Positions 7,798-15,813 of a stretch of DNA of 50,151 nucleotides are shown piece after piece. The notes under the pieces were generated by a model that worked only from the letters and a program-made list of their open reading frames with translations, had not been told where the DNA came from and made no database searches. Positions within the stretch are counted from its first letter, which is position 1, and each line of letters opens with the position of its first letter. Source of the stretch: a bacterium (lineage in GTDB: Bacteria; UBA8248); NCBI GenBank assembly GCA_030922375.1, contig JAVEPB010000157.1, positions 1 through 50,151 on the forward strand, given 5' to 3'. Position numbers and translations under genes: made by a program.

Positions 7798-8718
7798 CTA
7801 TTCCAGTAGCCTCTTCACCGCCTCGATCGGTAGCGGATCGCCGCTGGCGGCGTTTTGCCTCGCCTGCTCCTCGGTCCGGATTCCGGGGATAATGGTGCTG
7901 ATATTCGGATTCGATACGCAGAAGCGAATGGCCACCTCGGCGGGCGAGAGGTTCAGCTGGCCCGCTACATCCCGAAGGCGATTCAGTTTTTCCTGGAATT
8001 TTCGGATGTTCTCCGCCGTCAGAATCCGGCGGCGCATATCGTCTTCGCCAAACTCGGCGGTTTCATCGAATCGGCCGGAAAGAAACCCCCGCTTGAGGGG
8101 AACCCGGCAGATGACGCCGACCTCCTTTCCCTTGGCTCTCGCGAATGACTCCGCGGCCTCCTGCTCGAGAACGTTGTACTCCATCTGAAGGAGCGTAGGC
8201 TTTTTCGACTCGATGGCGTAATCGCACTCCTCCGCCGTGTTCACCGAAACGCCCCAAGCCCTCAGCTTGCCATTGTCCTTGCATTTCTCGAGAAAGGCAT
8301 AGCAATCCTCCGCCTTCATATCGTCGAGTTTGGGGTTGTGAAGCAGGTATAAATCTATCGCCTCCCGCCCCAAACGCCGGAGGCTTTCCTCCAGACACTT
8401 TTCGATGAAAGCAGAGGTGAAATCGCGGCCCCAGCCCCCGCTCGGAAGCGTTTCGAAGCTGTTTCCCCCCTTGGTGCAAATAATAATATCTTCGCTGCCG
8501 GATCGCTCGGCCAGGAATTTCCCGATAATCGTTTCGCTTCGCCCTTCGCCGTAGGCGTTCGATGTATCGATGAAGTTGATGCCGCCGTCGATGGCGGCAT
8601 GCAGCGCGCGCAGGCTTTCATTGTCATCGACAGGCCCGAAACGGCCGCCTATCGTCATCGCCCCGAACCCGACGGCCGTGACCTCCAGTCCGCTACTTCC
8701 AAGCAATCGCTTTTGCAT
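7798..8718 (-). CDS. aldo/keto reductase
   Basis: 306 aa monomeric (beta/alpha)8 NADPH-dependent reductase. The N-terminus reads MQKRLLGSSGLEVTAVGFGAM, typical of the AKR11/13-like bacterial group. All four catalytic residues are visible: Asp51 and Tyr56 (FIDTSNAYGEG), Lys83 (CTKGG) and His127 (YLLHNP). The C-terminus carries the cofactor region IIPGIRTEEQARQN. It is on the minus strand, convergent with the HIBADH-like gene (21 nt) and 57 nt downstream of another HIBADH-like gene, so likely cotranscribed with the latter. Substrate not predictable. Confidence 0.92.
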   Translation of the reverse strand: MQKRLLGSSGLEVTAVGFGAMTIGGRFGPVDDNESLRALHAAIDGGINFIDTSNAYGEGRSETIIGKFLAERSGSEDIIICTKGGNSFETLPSGGWGRDFTSAFIEKCLEESLRRLGREAIDLYLLHNPKLDDMKAEDCYAFLEKCKDNGKLRAWGVSVNTAEECDYAIESKKPTLLQMEYNVLEQEAAESFARAKGKEVGVICRVPLKRGFLSGRFDETAEFGEDDMRRRILTAENIRKFQEKLNRLRDVAGQLNLSPAEVAIRFCVSNPNISTIIPGIRTEEQARQNAASGDPLPIEAVKRLLE

Positions 8719-8775
8719 TTCCGAATTCCTTTCTTTTTTAAAAAACGCACGTGCGCCGTCTTGCCGGACCTGATC

Positions 8776-9666
8776 CTAGAAAGAGGGAATCCCGGCCAAG
8801 CGGCGGAGCACCTCGATTGCGGCCGCGTTGTCCGCGTCCTCGAGCCCGCCTAGCTCGGCGGCCTGTAGAATTTGATCGTGAACACCGCTCAAAAACATCG
8901 GAGTGTTGAAAAGCCGCCCTTGCTCCAGGATGAGGCGGACATCTTTATGGTGCTGGCGAATTCGGGAGCTGGGGTTGTCGTAATCCGCCCGCACCATCCG
9001 CCCCCCCCGGTGGGCCATGGCCTTGCTGTAGGCCGATGAGTCCTTGAGAACCTCGAGCAGCGCTTCCATGTCCATGCCCGACTTCATGCCGAGGACCAGC
9101 CCCTCGGCCATGACCAAGCGGTTTAAACCCGAGATGAGGTTGACGATCAGTTTGGTCCGGGCGCCCGCGCCGCTGGGGCCCATATGATGGCAGGATCGGG
9201 CGAAGGCGGCGATGACGGGCCGCGCCCGCTCCAGGTCGGATTCGTCGCCGCCGGCCAGCGCCACGATGTCATCCCGGCTCCCGCTCAGGCTGACGTCAAG
9301 GAAGGAGTTGCCGCGCCCGCGAAGCCCGGCGGCTGTCTCGATAGAGTCCTCAGGCCGTGAGGTCGTGGTATCGATAACGAGGAGCGACTCCTCCGCGCTC
9401 TCAATAAGCCCCCCGGCCCCGAAACAAACCTCCCGCACGATATCGCTGTTCATCAGGGAGAGGACAACAAATGCCGCGCCCGCCGCCGCCCCGGCAGGCG
9501 ATTCGGCCGGAGTTCCGCCATTCTCCTCGAGCAGCGACATCCGCTCTTTGTCGATATCGTAACCCCGGACTTCGTATCCGGCCCGGACGAGTTTCGCGGC
9601 CAGGACCGAACCCATCAAACCGAGACCCACTACACCTAATTTTTGCGGCATGGCATTTTCAGGCAC
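8776..9666 (-). CDS. NAD(P)-dependent 3-hydroxyisobutyrate dehydrogenase-like oxidoreductase (second copy)
   Basis: 296 aa beta-hydroxyacid dehydrogenase. Rossmann motif GVVGLGLMGSVLAAKLVRAG is at about residues 10-29; VSLSGSRDDIVALAGG forms the substrate loop; catalytic Lys and Asn lie in ARTKLIVNLI. I keep the GTG start because a G8 tract lies 6 nt upstream; an ATG five codons later is also possible. It is clearly diverged from the copy at 6865-7776. Homopolymer tracts (C8 at 9001-9008 within the gene and C8 just upstream) are preserved in frame. The AKR gene follows on the same strand. Confidence 0.88.
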   Translation of the reverse strand: MPENAMPQKLGVVGLGLMGSVLAAKLVRAGYEVRGYDIDKERMSLLEENGGTPAESPAGAAAGAAFVVLSLMNSDIVREVCFGAGGLIESAEESLLVIDTTTSRPEDSIETAAGLRGRGNSFLDVSLSGSRDDIVALAGGDESDLERARPVIAAFARSCHHMGPSGAGARTKLIVNLISGLNRLVMAEGLVLGMKSGMDMEALLEVLKDSSAYSKAMAHRGGRMVRADYDNPSSRIRQHHKDVRLILEQGRLFNTPMFLSGVHDQILQAAELGGLEDADNAAAIEVLRRLAGIPSF

Positions 9667-9828
9667 GAACAGCCCCCCCCAGACAAGTTATAAAAAGATG
9701 AACCCCAGATAATACCCGACCGCCGGAAAACCTGAAATCGATTGATTCCGCCGGCAAAAACCAAGGATAATGGACGAAACTTCATTTATTTATGGTGAAA
9801 CTTGATTTCTCCATACCGGGAGATCGGC

Positions 9829-10758
9829 GTGAAAACCCCCAGTCATATTCGTTTCGCGGGATATTCCCCTCCGGACACCACGCACAGCCGAGCAGTCTCC
9901 CGCTTCCGGGACGAACTCACCGCCCGGCTGGGCTCCTCCGTCAGGGTGGATTTGTTCTGGAACGTATTCGACTTCGGCTACAAGGGGATGGATTTGACAA
10001 ACATGGTTGAAAGAGGCCAGCTCACGATGTGCTATTCCTCAACCGGCTACGGTCTCTCGGATCTGATTCCCGAGCTTCGGATAATCGACTTACCGTTTTT
10101 CTTCGATAGCGTGGAACACGCACACCGGGCCCTAGACGGGGAACTCGGCGCTTATCTCACGCGCCGAATCGAATCCCAAAAAGGATGTCGCATTCTCGGT
10201 TATTGGGACAACGGCTTTCGGCATATATCAAACCGTCTGCGCCCGATCCGAACTCCCGAAGACTGCGCGGGTCTTCGCATTCGGTTGATGCCCAACGAAA
10301 TCCACAAGAAAACCTTTGAGTTGATCGGAGCCGCTCCCTTCCCCATGAATTTAGAGCGGGGCCTCGCCATGATGGCGTCGGGGGAACTCGATGCCCAGGA
10401 AAACCCTCTGGCGAATACCTCGGCTTACGGCATCAATAAATATCATGAATACATCACGATGACCGGGCACTTTTACGCGGCCCGGGCGATTTTTACGCAC
10501 AAGCAAAGCTTCGATTCATGGCCAGAGGAGATTCAGGCCGCGGTCCGGGAAAGCATCAGGGAAGCCATCTTATTTCAAAGAGAAATAGCCCAGGCCGAGG
10601 AAATCAAAAAACGCGGGGAATTGGAGAGCGCGGGCATATCCTTCGTCGATCTAACGGCGGAAGAACGCTCCCGCTTCGAGAACGCCGTATCGCCCATCGT
10701 CGAAGAAGCGCGCGGACAGTTGCCCGAAGAGCTGTTTCGCCTGGCCGCCCGCCGCTAG
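9829..10758 (+). CDS. TRAP-type DctP-family solute-binding protein without signal peptide
   Basis: 309 aa from a GTG start with GGGAG 7 nt upstream (an in-frame TTG at 9802 is the alternative; TGA lies two codons before that). The protein is DctP-like from its first strand: IRFAGYSPPDTTHSRAV, then MVERGQLTMCYSSTGYG, PELRIIDLPFFF, the CAGLRIRLMPNE region with the family Arg, and GELDAQENPLANT. DctP proteins are normally exported by a signal peptide of 20-30 residues; here there is none at either start. No DctQ/DctM membrane subunits are in the window. It is either a cytoplasmic ligand-binding protein or a gene that has lost its export signal. Confidence 0.85.
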   Translation: MKTPSHIRFAGYSPPDTTHSRAVSRFRDELTARLGSSVRVDLFWNVFDFGYKGMDLTNMVERGQLTMCYSSTGYGLSDLIPELRIIDLPFFFDSVEHAHRALDGELGAYLTRRIESQKGCRILGYWDNGFRHISNRLRPIRTPEDCAGLRIRLMPNEIHKKTFELIGAAPFPMNLERGLAMMASGELDAQENPLANTSAYGINKYHEYITMTGHFYAARAIFTHKQSFDSWPEEIQAAVRESIREAILFQREIAQAEEIKKRGELESAGISFVDLTAEERSRFENAVSPIVEEARGQLPEELFRLAARR

Positions 10759-10777
10759 AAGTCCGGGAATTTTTCCA

Positions 10778-11521
10778 TCAAACGATGGTCATCCCGCCGT
10801 CCAATACGATGGTTTGGCCGGTCATGTAGGAAGATTGAGAGGTCATCAGAAAAATGACGGAATCGATGACTTCTGAGACTTCGCCAAATCTCCCCATCGG
10901 CATTCTCCGGTAGCGCTCCTCAAGGTTTCCGGGCTGGCCATGCCCTTGGGACTTTCGCCTCTCCGTGAGGATCGGTCCGGGCGCGACCGCGTTGACCCGG
11001 ATTCCGAACTCAGCGAGCTCCACGGCGAGCGCCCGCGTCACCCCTTCGACAGCCCCCTTCACCGCAACGTAAATCACCCGCTCTTTCACCGGGGTCCGGG
11101 CGTAGAAGCTCGACATATTCACAATCGCGCCGCCTCCCCGCTTGCGCATCTCCCGCGCCGCCCGCTGGGCGCATAAAACGCACCCCTTCACACCCACCGC
11201 AAGCGCCAGATCCATAGTGGGCTCATCGATATCCTCGAGAGGTATGTTCGAGCGGACCACCGCGCAGTTCACCAGAATGTCGATACCCCCGAACCTCGAA
11301 ACGGCTTCGCCGAAAATGCGCTCGACCTCCGCTTCGCGGCTCAGGTCCGCCTTGATGCCCAGAAACGATTCACCGAACTCGCGCTCCAGTGAGGAAAGCC
11401 CCGCTCCCTGAATATCCACACCGGCCACCCGGCCTCCCTCGGAAATAATCCGGCGCGCTATCCCCTCACCGATGCCCTGTGCCGCGCCGGTGATCAATGC
11501 CACCTTTCCTTCAAGCTCCAT
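10778..11521 (-). CDS. SDR-family oxidoreductase
   Basis: 247 aa classical short-chain dehydrogenase, cytosolic. Motifs in order: TGAAQGIGEGIARRI (about 11-25), the acidic residue at the end of strand 2 in GVDIQG suggesting NAD(H) preference, NCAVV in place of the usual NNAG, VNMSSFYA with the catalytic Ser, YVAVK with catalytic Tyr and Lys, and VNAVAPGPI. It ends with the family pattern GQTIVLDGG. GGGGGGAG lies just before the ATG. It is convergent with the TRAP-type binding-protein gene, with 19 nt between stops. Substrate unknown. Confidence 0.92.
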   Translation of the reverse strand: MELEGKVALITGAAQGIGEGIARRIISEGGRVAGVDIQGAGLSSLEREFGESFLGIKADLSREAEVERIFGEAVSRFGGIDILVNCAVVRSNIPLEDIDEPTMDLALAVGVKGCVLCAQRAAREMRKRGGGAIVNMSSFYARTPVKERVIYVAVKGAVEGVTRALAVELAEFGIRVNAVAPGPILTERRKSQGHGQPGNLEERYRRMPMGRFGEVSEVIDSVIFLMTSQSSYMTGQTIVLDGGMTIV

Positions 11522-11924
11522 AACTCCCCCCGATAAACACCTGTCTGTAAACGGTCCGAAATAACTTTCCGTTTACCGATTTTATGATGATTCCAAACAA
11601 TGAAAAGACAGCCTCACACTATATTGAAACTGAAGGAAAACATACCAGAGAAAGCAAACTGCACCGCACCATGATTCCGCCCGGCAGGGGAGATGCACAT
11701 CCTCGCGGAACCGGCGCTGGGCGATCTGAGGGGAGGTCGCGCTCATCGATGGCGGGCGCACCAGCACCTCCGGTGCGGCCTTTACCGGCGGCGGCTCCGG
11801 CCCTCGCGCGCCCGTTATGAAACTGGCACAATTGTTTCAAGTCATCATTCACGAGTTCTGAACGGAATTTTCGGTATTTTTAATTCGATGCGCCGGATCG
11901 GGCGCAAACCACAAAGGCGAAAAC
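11522..11924. other. 403-nt intergenic region between divergent SDR and PanE-like genes
   Basis: The half next to the SDR is AT-rich and can hold its promoter. The middle (about 11680-11815) is strongly GC-rich, with a 44-codon open stretch (11730-11861) rich in Gly and Ala, which may be debris of a lost gene; I recognise nothing in it. AAAGG lies before the PanE-like ATG. Confidence 0.5.
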
Positions 11925-12959
11925 ATGGACAAAAAAATAGCCATCCTGGGATCCGGAGCCATCGGCAGCAGCGTGGGCGCCGATCTCACTGAAGCGGAAT
12001 TCGACGTGACAATCTTCGACCAGTGGCCGGAGCATGTTGAAACGATGAGAACCCAAGGACTGCACATCGAGATGACGGACGGGGACCTGAAAATTCCGGT
12101 GCGGGCCCATCATCTGTGTGAGCTGGCCTCGGTCAAAATGGAGTTCGACATCGCCCTGATCATCGTCAAGTCCTACGACACCCGATGGATGGCCGAGCTC
12201 ATCAAGCCCTACCTCAAGAGCGGTGGGGTGGTCGTCGGCATGCAGAACAGCATGAACGACGATGCGATCGCCAGCATCATCGGCCGTGAGCGCACCATCG
12301 GATGCGTGGTTGAGCTCTCTGGGGAAATATTCACACCCGGCCGGGTCCAGCGGGACACCACCCGGAAAGGCACCTGGTTCGCCGTAGGCGAACTCGACGG
12401 CTCGTTCACCCCGCGCCTCGAGGAGATCCGGTCGCTCCTGAGCAACGTCGGTGTGACCGAGATAACCAACAATATCTACGGCGCGAAATGGACCAAGCTC
12501 ATCGCCAACACGATGACGATGGGGCCGTTCGGTTCGTTCGGCCTGACGAACTGGGAGGCGATGAAATTGCCCGGAATGTTCGAGATCTCGGTGAGTCTCG
12601 GCAAGGAATCGATGGCGGTGGGCGCCGCCCTCGAATACCGGATGGAACCCATTTTCGGCCTGAGTGAAAAAGAGTTCTCCGGTTCGAGCGACGAAGTGCT
12701 GGTGACGGCCATGAAGACTCTGATGAAGCACGTCGGCAGCAAATCCACCACCGCCCCCATTCACGACCACATCAAGGGCAGAAAAAGCGAGACGGAGTTC
12801 ATCAACGGCCTCGTGTCGAGAAAGGGCAAGGAGTTGAGTGTGCCAACACCGTTCAACGATGCCGTGGCCGAACTCGCCCGCCAGATTGACAGCGGGGAAC
12901 TCAAAATGGATGTCTCGAACTTCGACCTGCTCAAGGCCAGGTTGGCTGAAAAGGAGTAA
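11925..12959 (+). CDS. 2-dehydropantoate 2-reductase (ketopantoate reductase)-like protein
   Basis: 344 aa, PanE/ApbA fold. The N-terminal Rossmann domain begins KKIAILGSGAIGSSVGADL (3-21), a good NADP-binding loop. Further landmarks are IVKSYDTRWM with the family Lys (about 87), the GGVVVGMQNSMND loop with Gln-Asn, and the C-terminal helical domain starting at NNIYGAKWTKLIANT, which carries the second catalytic Lys. True PanE proteins are about 300 aa, so this one is a little long. In catabolic settings like this, PanE-like enzymes often reduce other 2-oxo acids, so pantothenate synthesis should not be assumed. It is transcribed alone. Confidence 0.85.
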   Translation: MDKKIAILGSGAIGSSVGADLTEAEFDVTIFDQWPEHVETMRTQGLHIEMTDGDLKIPVRAHHLCELASVKMEFDIALIIVKSYDTRWMAELIKPYLKSGGVVVGMQNSMNDDAIASIIGRERTIGCVVELSGEIFTPGRVQRDTTRKGTWFAVGELDGSFTPRLEEIRSLLSNVGVTEITNNIYGAKWTKLIANTMTMGPFGSFGLTNWEAMKLPGMFEISVSLGKESMAVGAALEYRMEPIFGLSEKEFSGSSDEVLVTAMKTLMKHVGSKSTTAPIHDHIKGRKSETEFINGLVSRKGKELSVPTPFNDAVAELARQIDSGELKMDVSNFDLLKARLAEKE

Positions 12960-12990
12960 GTGAGGGCGCTCCGGGGCCGGGGGAGTGTCT

Positions 12991-13668
12991 TCAATCGGAT
13001 TCCTGGACCGGACGAGAATAATTTTCCAGCTTTAACGCGTCTGCGCCATCAACGGAATCCGGCTCCAGTTCCCGTACTTTATTCTCCGCCTTGCGAAGAC
13101 GGTTGGTGAGATCCTGGATTGTTTTGTCGGCGCGCTGAAGATTTTCCGTAAGCTGGCGGGCCATATTGATGCTGACCTTGCAGCGCAAGCTGGATAGGTG
13201 GGAGCCAAGTATTTCCTTCGTTATCACGAGGACCACAGATTTTTCCTTGGCCATGGCCGTCGCAGTCCGGGTGTTCAAGCCAAGGATTGCCATCTCTCCA
13301 AATATCTGACCCGATGATATCTGAATTTCCCTGGGATCGATCAGTATCCTGATTTCCCCCTGAATAACAAGATAAAATGAGTCGCCTATATCCCCCTTCG
13401 AAAACACCTGGTCTCCAGGTTGGTAGGTTTTCCGTTTGCTTAAAAAGAGGATTTCGTTGATCTCGCTTTTAGCCATATCCATGAAAAAAGAATAATTCGA
13501 CTGAAGCTTGTTAATGAGGCGTTCCGTTGAAAGAGGCAGCTGCGGCTGAAAGACAATTTTGTGACTCTTTCTTTCATCACGCTCTTGTTTCGGCATGACT
13601 TTCAAGAGAGTCTCCTTTTGGGCAATGACTTCGGCTAGCGGCTCTATCGATAGCTCCTTCTCTTTCAT
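12991..13668 (-). CDS. cyclic-nucleotide-binding-domain protein with C-terminal coiled coil
   Basis: 225 aa. A Crp/PKA-like CNB domain occupies about residues 80-170: KTYQPGDQVFSKGDIGDSFYLVIQGEIRI, then the phosphate-binding cassette GQIFGEMAILGLNTRTATA with Glu and Arg that contact cyclic-nucleotide phosphate and ribose. There is no DNA-binding helix-turn-helix; instead residues about 180-215 form a charged heptad stretch (TENLQRADKTIQDLTNRL) likely to be a coiled coil. It may sense cAMP or cGMP and act through protein contacts. The N-terminal 60 residues are charged and unassigned. Convergent with the PanE-like gene (31 nt). Confidence 0.85.
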   Translation of the reverse strand: MKEKELSIEPLAEVIAQKETLLKVMPKQERDERKSHKIVFQPQLPLSTERLINKLQSNYSFFMDMAKSEINEILFLSKRKTYQPGDQVFSKGDIGDSFYLVIQGEIRILIDPREIQISSGQIFGEMAILGLNTRTATAMAKEKSVVLVITKEILGSHLSSLRCKVSINMARQLTENLQRADKTIQDLTNRLRKAENKVRELEPDSVDGADALKLENYSRPVQESD

Positions 13669-13852
13669 GCAACCAGGATACGCCCGGTGTATAAATATAA
13701 TTTCAAGAAATCATAAAGATTCGGCAAAGAAGAGGCAGCCATAACGTCAGGACGCGGAGTTGCTTTTATCCTTTGGCGGTTTTGATTAATCATAGGCTTA
13801 TTCCTAAACAAGCTTCATTCCTGCCCTTAATAACAATGGATCAACCGGGAAA

Positions 13853-13888
13853 TTCACTGATGTTGACAATTTCACTGATATTGACAAT
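13853..13888. repeat. 18-bp tandem direct repeat, two copies
   Basis: TTCACTGATGTTGACAAT followed immediately by TTCACTGATATTGACAAT, 17 of 18 positions identical. Each copy contains TTGACA, the sigma-70 -35 consensus, in plus orientation, although no plus-strand gene follows closely. It may be a duplicated binding site or simple slippage. Confidence 0.75.
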
Positions 13889-13950
13889 TTTTGAATTTTT
13901 TTAGTTTTTATTATTAACTCTAATGTTCCTTTCGTACCGAATATAAACAA

Positions 13951-13979
13951 AGGCCCCGATCCGTAGCGGACCGGAGCCT
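13951..13979 (-). terminator. rho-independent terminator for the DLH-DinB operon
   Basis: Stem of 12-13 bp with a 3-nt loop between AGGCCCCGATCCG and CGGACCGGAGCCT. The two non-Watson-Crick positions are G-U pairs when transcribed from the minus strand but A-C clashes from the plus strand, which fixes the orientation. On the minus strand it is followed by TTTGTTTATATT. It lies about 105 nt past the DinB stop. Confidence 0.85.
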
Positions 13980-14082
13980 CAAAAATGGAAACGCAACAAA
14001 CAATTTTTCCCTTACTCACTCGCTTATTACAGCCACAACCTATCCGGCGCTCATCCTCCGCGGCATAGCGCGGCGATGAGGG

Positions 14083-14610
14083 CTAGGCCCGGCCCCAGCG
14101 CTTTTCCTCGAAGTAGCCGCGCAGATAGGCTACCTGCCCGGCGTGCTGGGTATTGTCCGAGACGATGCTTACCAGCCGCACCCCCACCGTGGGTAGGGGG
14201 TCGTACTGCGGCTCGTCGAGCTCACGAACCAGGTCGGCCGGTTTCAAGCCGGACAGATACGCCTTGCTGCGCTCGAAGACGGCATCTTGATAGGCGAGCA
14301 ACACCTCGGCCGGCTCCACCTTGAAAGAAGCCACATCATCGAAAGTGTGCCCCTGCCCGGTTTCGGCGTCGTCGGGCTCCATGCCGAAGCGGGCGTGCCA
14401 GCCACCGCTGATCCACAACTCGGGCAGCTCCGCCAGATCCGAAATATGATCGTCCTGGACCCGGGTGAGATGCCAGGCGGTCCAGGCCATGGAGTTGGCG
14501 TGAGGCGCGGGCATCCGGCAAAGCATATCGGCCGGAGCGCCCTCGAGCGATCGATGCAGTATGGCGTTCACCCTTCCAAGGCCTTCGGCGATGAGTTCGG
14601 CGCCTCCCAT
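14083..14610 (-). CDS. DinB/DfsB-superfamily putative metalloenzyme
   Basis: 175 aa four-helix-bundle protein of the DinB_2 type. The metal triad is visible as His in SMAWTAWHLTRVQDDH (helix 2) and two more positions, one in the closing DNTQHAGQVAYLRGYFEE. Family members include bacillithiol-, mycothiol- or glutathione-dependent S-transferases and maleylpyruvate isomerases; many are uncharacterised. It follows the dienelactone hydrolase gene by 42 nt on the same strand and the pair ends in a clear terminator, so a thiol-dependent step in the same pathway is plausible but unproven. Confidence 0.85.
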   Translation of the reverse strand: MGGAELIAEGLGRVNAILHRSLEGAPADMLCRMPAPHANSMAWTAWHLTRVQDDHISDLAELPELWISGGWHARFGMEPDDAETGQGHTFDDVASFKVEPAEVLLAYQDAVFERSKAYLSGLKPADLVRELDEPQYDPLPTVGVRLVSIVSDNTQHAGQVAYLRGYFEEKRWGRA

Positions 14611-14652
14611 GATTATCTCCTTGATAGAATGCCGGTGACCTCGGGCCGCAGG

Positions 14653-15372
14653 CTAGCTGAGTTTTTCTCCGAAGAACGCGAGCGCCTTATCCCAGGCGTC
14701 GTCACTCGCCGACGCGCCGTATCGATCCGGGTTGTCCTCCCACTGGAAGGCATGGCCCGCTCCGTCGTAGCGGTGAAAGGTATGCTCGATTCCGGCTTTT
14801 TGGAGGGCCGTTTCGTAGTCATCCACATCCGCCGGAGAAGGGTTCTTGTCGTCGTTTCCAAAAAATCCGATGACCGGACACGGAATGTTCCCCGCGAGTT
14901 CGATGGCGGGCGGATTGCCTTCGCCCCGCACCTCCTTGACTCCGCCGCCATAGAATACCGCGCACGCCTTGTAGCGGGGGTTTGTGCAAGCGCCCAGCCA
15001 GCTTACCCGCCCTCCCCAGCAGTGACCGACAATTCCGATTCGCTCGCTGTCCACATTGTCGAGCGCGGCCAATACCTCAAAGCCCTCAGCCAGATCGGGG
15101 GCGGTCCAATCGTCCCGAAATTCATCGCGCTTAATCTGCATTTCATCTTCCTTGGGCCACCAATGATACAAAAAGGGGACAGAAACCGCGTAACCGTTTT
15201 CGGCGTATCGCTCGGCCGTCTTCAGGGTGAAGGGATCCTGCTCAATCCCCTGATGGCCGGGAATATGCTGGCAGAGCACCAGCCCCGGGTGCGGGCCGCT
15301 CCCCCCAGGCTCGAATAAAAATACTTCCATCGGGCTTCCCTGCACTTCGGTCGTTTCGATTCGGTATGCCAC
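14653..15372 (-). CDS. dienelactone hydrolase-family protein
   Basis: 239 aa alpha/beta hydrolase, cytosolic. GTG start with AAGGAG at 7 nt. The catalytic triad of the family is present: Cys118 in GHCWGG, Asp174 or 175 in FGNDD and His207 in GAGHAF. The Glu that normally activates the Cys (QE-I-x-G in dienelactone hydrolase) reads His36 in CQHIPGHQG, so the classical switching mechanism may differ. Dienelactone hydrolases open enol-lactone rings in chloroaromatic breakdown, but many relatives act on other esters or lactones. It is first of a two-gene operon with the DinB protein. Confidence 0.88.
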   Translation of the reverse strand: MAYRIETTEVQGSPMEVFLFEPGGSGPHPGLVLCQHIPGHQGIEQDPFTLKTAERYAENGYAVSVPFLYHWWPKEDEMQIKRDEFRDDWTAPDLAEGFEVLAALDNVDSERIGIVGHCWGGRVSWLGACTNPRYKACAVFYGGGVKEVRGEGNPPAIELAGNIPCPVIGFFGNDDKNPSPADVDDYETALQKAGIEHTFHRYDGAGHAFQWEDNPDRYGASASDDAWDKALAFFGEKLS

Positions 15373-15813
15373 TTGAACGCTCCTTCCTTTGAATGGGAGT
15401 TTAATATCTTGAAATTCCTTGGGTCCAATGGACGGGGCCGAGGAATATCAATAGCTACTTGAACGGCAATTCGCAATACACGGGAAATAGCCGAAGAAAA
15501 CCCGCGCCAAACCCAAACCCGGAACTCTTTGTCTATGAAGGAAATTCCCCAAATATTTCCCGCTTTTAGGCGGACACGAATCCCTCGTTTGCAAATCCGG
15601 TTTTATCCGCAATCAAAAGCCTTGTTGCTTCGCCTTCCGCCTGAAAAAGTCGTCCGGAATTTCAGAACAGAGAAGCCACCGGGAAATTGAAATCGCCTTC
15701 CGGTAAGCCTATGGTGTCTAATCTCCGGCCAATTTAAAGGAACTCTTATCCAGAAACCTTAGCGGGAAGAATATTCGCCGCCTCATTCATTCGCCGGGTT
15801 CAGGAGGAATGCC
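15373..15813. other. 441-nt intergenic region, no recognised feature
   Basis: Region between divergent dienelactone hydrolase and iron alcohol dehydrogenase genes. Apart from the ribosome sites at its two ends (AAGGAG for the hydrolase, GGAGG at about 15801 for the dehydrogenase), I see no convincing hairpin, repeat or small gene. It probably holds two promoters. Confidence 0.5.

Larger units (their letters stand above)
13669..14082. other. 414-nt intergenic region with tandem repeat and terminator
   Basis: AT-rich from 13680 to 13950, likely holding the promoter of the CNB gene. It contains an 18-bp tandem repeat (13853-13888) and a terminator for the minus-strand DinB gene (13951-13979). 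A 71-codon minus-strand frame across it reads through the terminator and has no family character, so I do not call a gene. Confidence 0.6.

Noticed and set aside
11730-11861. 44-codon Gly/Ala-rich open stretch in the GC-rich intergenic block
   Set aside because: It could be gene debris, but I recognise no family and there is no start or ribosome site.
13804-14019. 71-aa minus-strand frame
   Set aside because: It runs through the terminator hairpin, contains the tandem repeat and has no family character or ribosome site.
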